DNA of 64,000 nucleotides from Nematostella vectensis. Its lineage: Eukaryota; Cnidaria; Anthozoa; Actiniaria; Edwardsiidae. The stretch covers positions 9,679,519 to 9,743,518 of the forward strand of contig NC_064036.1 in the NCBI RefSeq assembly GCF_932526225.1, in the 5' to 3' direction. Position 1 is the stretch's first letter. Each line of letters opens with the position of its first letter. Below are positions 62,901-64,000 of this stretch, piece by piece. The notes beneath the pieces were generated by a model. The model was not told the DNA's origin, made no database searches, and saw nothing but the letters and a program-made list of their open reading frames with translations. A program made the position numbers and the translations under genes.

Positions 62901-64000
62901 CCTGTGATCTCAATTTATACCTTTCACTTGACTAAACTGCATTTGACAGCTGGCAGGTAGAGGGCTTAACATAGTACTTATCAGCCGATCACTGGAAAAG
63001 CTAAAGCAAGTTCAACAACACATTGGTAAGCATTTTTATAAGTTTCAACATTCTAGAAAGTTTTAATCATTTTTTGTTGTTCATGTTGTCTTGTTTACAG
63101 AATCTCAGTTTTATGTGCAGACCAAAATTATTGTAAAGGATTTTGGAGGCAATGCTGAGTTGTACCAAGACCTGGACGAGCAGCTCAGCAATCTGGACAT
63201 TGGTATCTTAGGTAATGTTTTTTTTTTTTATCTTTATACATGTATTCTGAATTACAGGCAAGCCAGAAATCTACTCCAAGTGGTTTTTGTGTGCAGAAAG
63301 GTAACAAAGGTATAATGGAGGGGGGCATTGAAAAACGTTTTTCATCTTTAGCCAGCCGCAAAATCATTGATGGTTATTAGGCTTATTCACTTTATGAGTA
63401 AAGCTAACAATAGAAATGAATGGTGCTGAAGATTGTGCCACAATGTACATGCTTGTGCCCAGTGGGAGAGTGAAAGAGTAAATATCACAGGATTTAAACA
63501 TGGAATTGAATAACTGAAACTAAATGAGAACAGTGATGCTATTACCGTTCCACACACCCTCACCCCCCCTGATAAAACACCATTACCCTTAAATACTAAT
63601 GGTAGTGGTGCAAGTGTCATCAGCTTTTGCAATCACTTCATATCTTTTGTGTATAACCACTAATTCCCTGAAAGAATCTTTGAATCCCTTTCCTCTGCAG
63701 ATTCTTCAGTTTAATTGTACTTATACTGCTTTTAGTGAACAATGTTGGTATGGCCTCTATGATAAACCGGTTTGCTGATTTGAAGATAGAGGTAAGGAAG
63801 ATGATATACCAATATTGCTCATGAATTCCCTGAAAATGTTGTTCCTTTCATGACCCCCGCCCTCATCTGTATGTTACTGCTCTGTAGGATTGCTGGAAAA
63901 TGCTGAATGTCAATGCCCTCTCTGCAGTTATGGTAATTAGTTTGTAATAATGCATCTAAACAAGAAGTTTGTTAAGTAGTTGTTTTTTTGTTTAATTAGC
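59978..64000 (+). CDS. HSD17B12: 3-ketoacyl-CoA reductase, copy 2 (cut by window edge)
   Basis: Six exons are visible: 59978-60140, 60874-60920, 62950-63025, 63101-63211, 63736-63791 and 63888-63932. Exon 6 ends at a GTAATT donor and the rest lies beyond 64000. The lengths 163, 47, 76, 111, 56 and 45 are the same as exons 1-6 of copy 1 at 17089, so intron positions are fully conserved. Seen are an N-terminal hydrophobic segment, cofactor motif TGCTDGIG, NNVG and DCWKMLNVNALS. The catalytic Ser, Tyr and Lys are expected in exon 8 and are not visible. Protein similarity to copy 1 is clear but only moderate (for example IVKDFGGNAELYQDLD against IALDFSGSADIYEGLD), so the duplication is old. Likely role: ER-membrane 3-ketoacyl-CoA reduction in fatty-acid elongation; the substrate may differ from copy 1. 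Intron 2 carries a pair of 185-bp direct repeats and a dispersed repeat lies in intron 1. Confidence 0.95.
60174..60380. repeat. Dispersed repeat, copy 2, in HSD17B12 copy-2 intron 1
   Basis: Second copy of 58031-58214. The AACCCCTTGTACACCATG at its right end is inverted again at about 60446-60462 (CATGTACAAGGGGTTT), making a short fold-back of about 100 bases. Confidence 0.85.
61155..61338 (+). repeat. 185-bp direct repeat, left copy
   Basis: Runs from ACAATCTGTAACAAAACTAA to TTTTGTTGAGGATTG. It matches 62691-62876 with very few changes. Both copies are in intron 2 of the second HSD17B12 gene. Confidence 0.95.
62691..62876 (+). repeat. 185-bp direct repeat, right copy
   Basis: Right partner of 61155-61338. 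The 1352 bases between them are AT-rich, with no frame of note, and contain three related GGTAGACnGTT-type blocks near 61941, 62000 and 62148. Confidence 0.95.

Overview
This is a window of an animal nuclear genome. Its genes are split by GT-AG introns, intergenic stretches are long and AT-rich, and fold-back elements, minisatellites and poly-G runs are abundant. The gene content (chordin, an SPSB protein, RER1, HSD17B12 and an HNMT-like enzyme), short introns and repeat style suggest a cnidarian, probably a sea anemone such as Nematostella. That placement is inference; no species-specific marker was checked.

Layout. 1-481: nothing recognised. 482-6122: a minisatellite of about 160 copies of a 35-bp unit with higher-order duplications. 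6235-7155 (-): intronless histamine N-methyltransferase-like gene. 7438-8639: two fold-back elements with the same termini. 9455-16305 (-): nine-exon single-pass receptor with fibronectin-III modules, resembling a class I cytokine receptor. 17089-24300 (+): HSD17B12-type 3-ketoacyl-CoA reductase, 11 exons. 27174-29702 (+): RER1, 6 coding exons. 31890-42588 (-): chordin, 19 exons (855 residues). 48517-51779 (-): SPSB/GUSTAVUS-type SPRY-SOCS-box protein, 2 exons. 59978 to the right edge (+): a second HSD17B12-type gene, six exons visible, with exon lengths identical to the first copy.

The coding models were built by hand by joining exons at GT/AG boundaries. Reading phase closes across every junction in all five complete multi-exon genes, which is the main support for them. 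The genes do not form an operon or a common pathway. Two act in the early secretory pathway (the HSD17B12 type in ER fatty-acid elongation, RER1 in Golgi-to-ER retrieval). Chordin is a secreted BMP antagonist, SPSB is a cullin-5 ubiquitin-ligase adaptor, and the receptor is a cell-surface protein. The receptor and the first HSD17B12 gene are divergent across a 783-bp gap that probably holds both promoters.

The most interesting items are the cytokine-receptor-like gene, the chordin minisatellite built from an exon/splice-donor boundary, the two HSD17B12 paralogues separated by three unrelated genes, a perfect 21-bp hairpin at 56688-56750, and a recurrent short module ending in a G-run that appears at several places.
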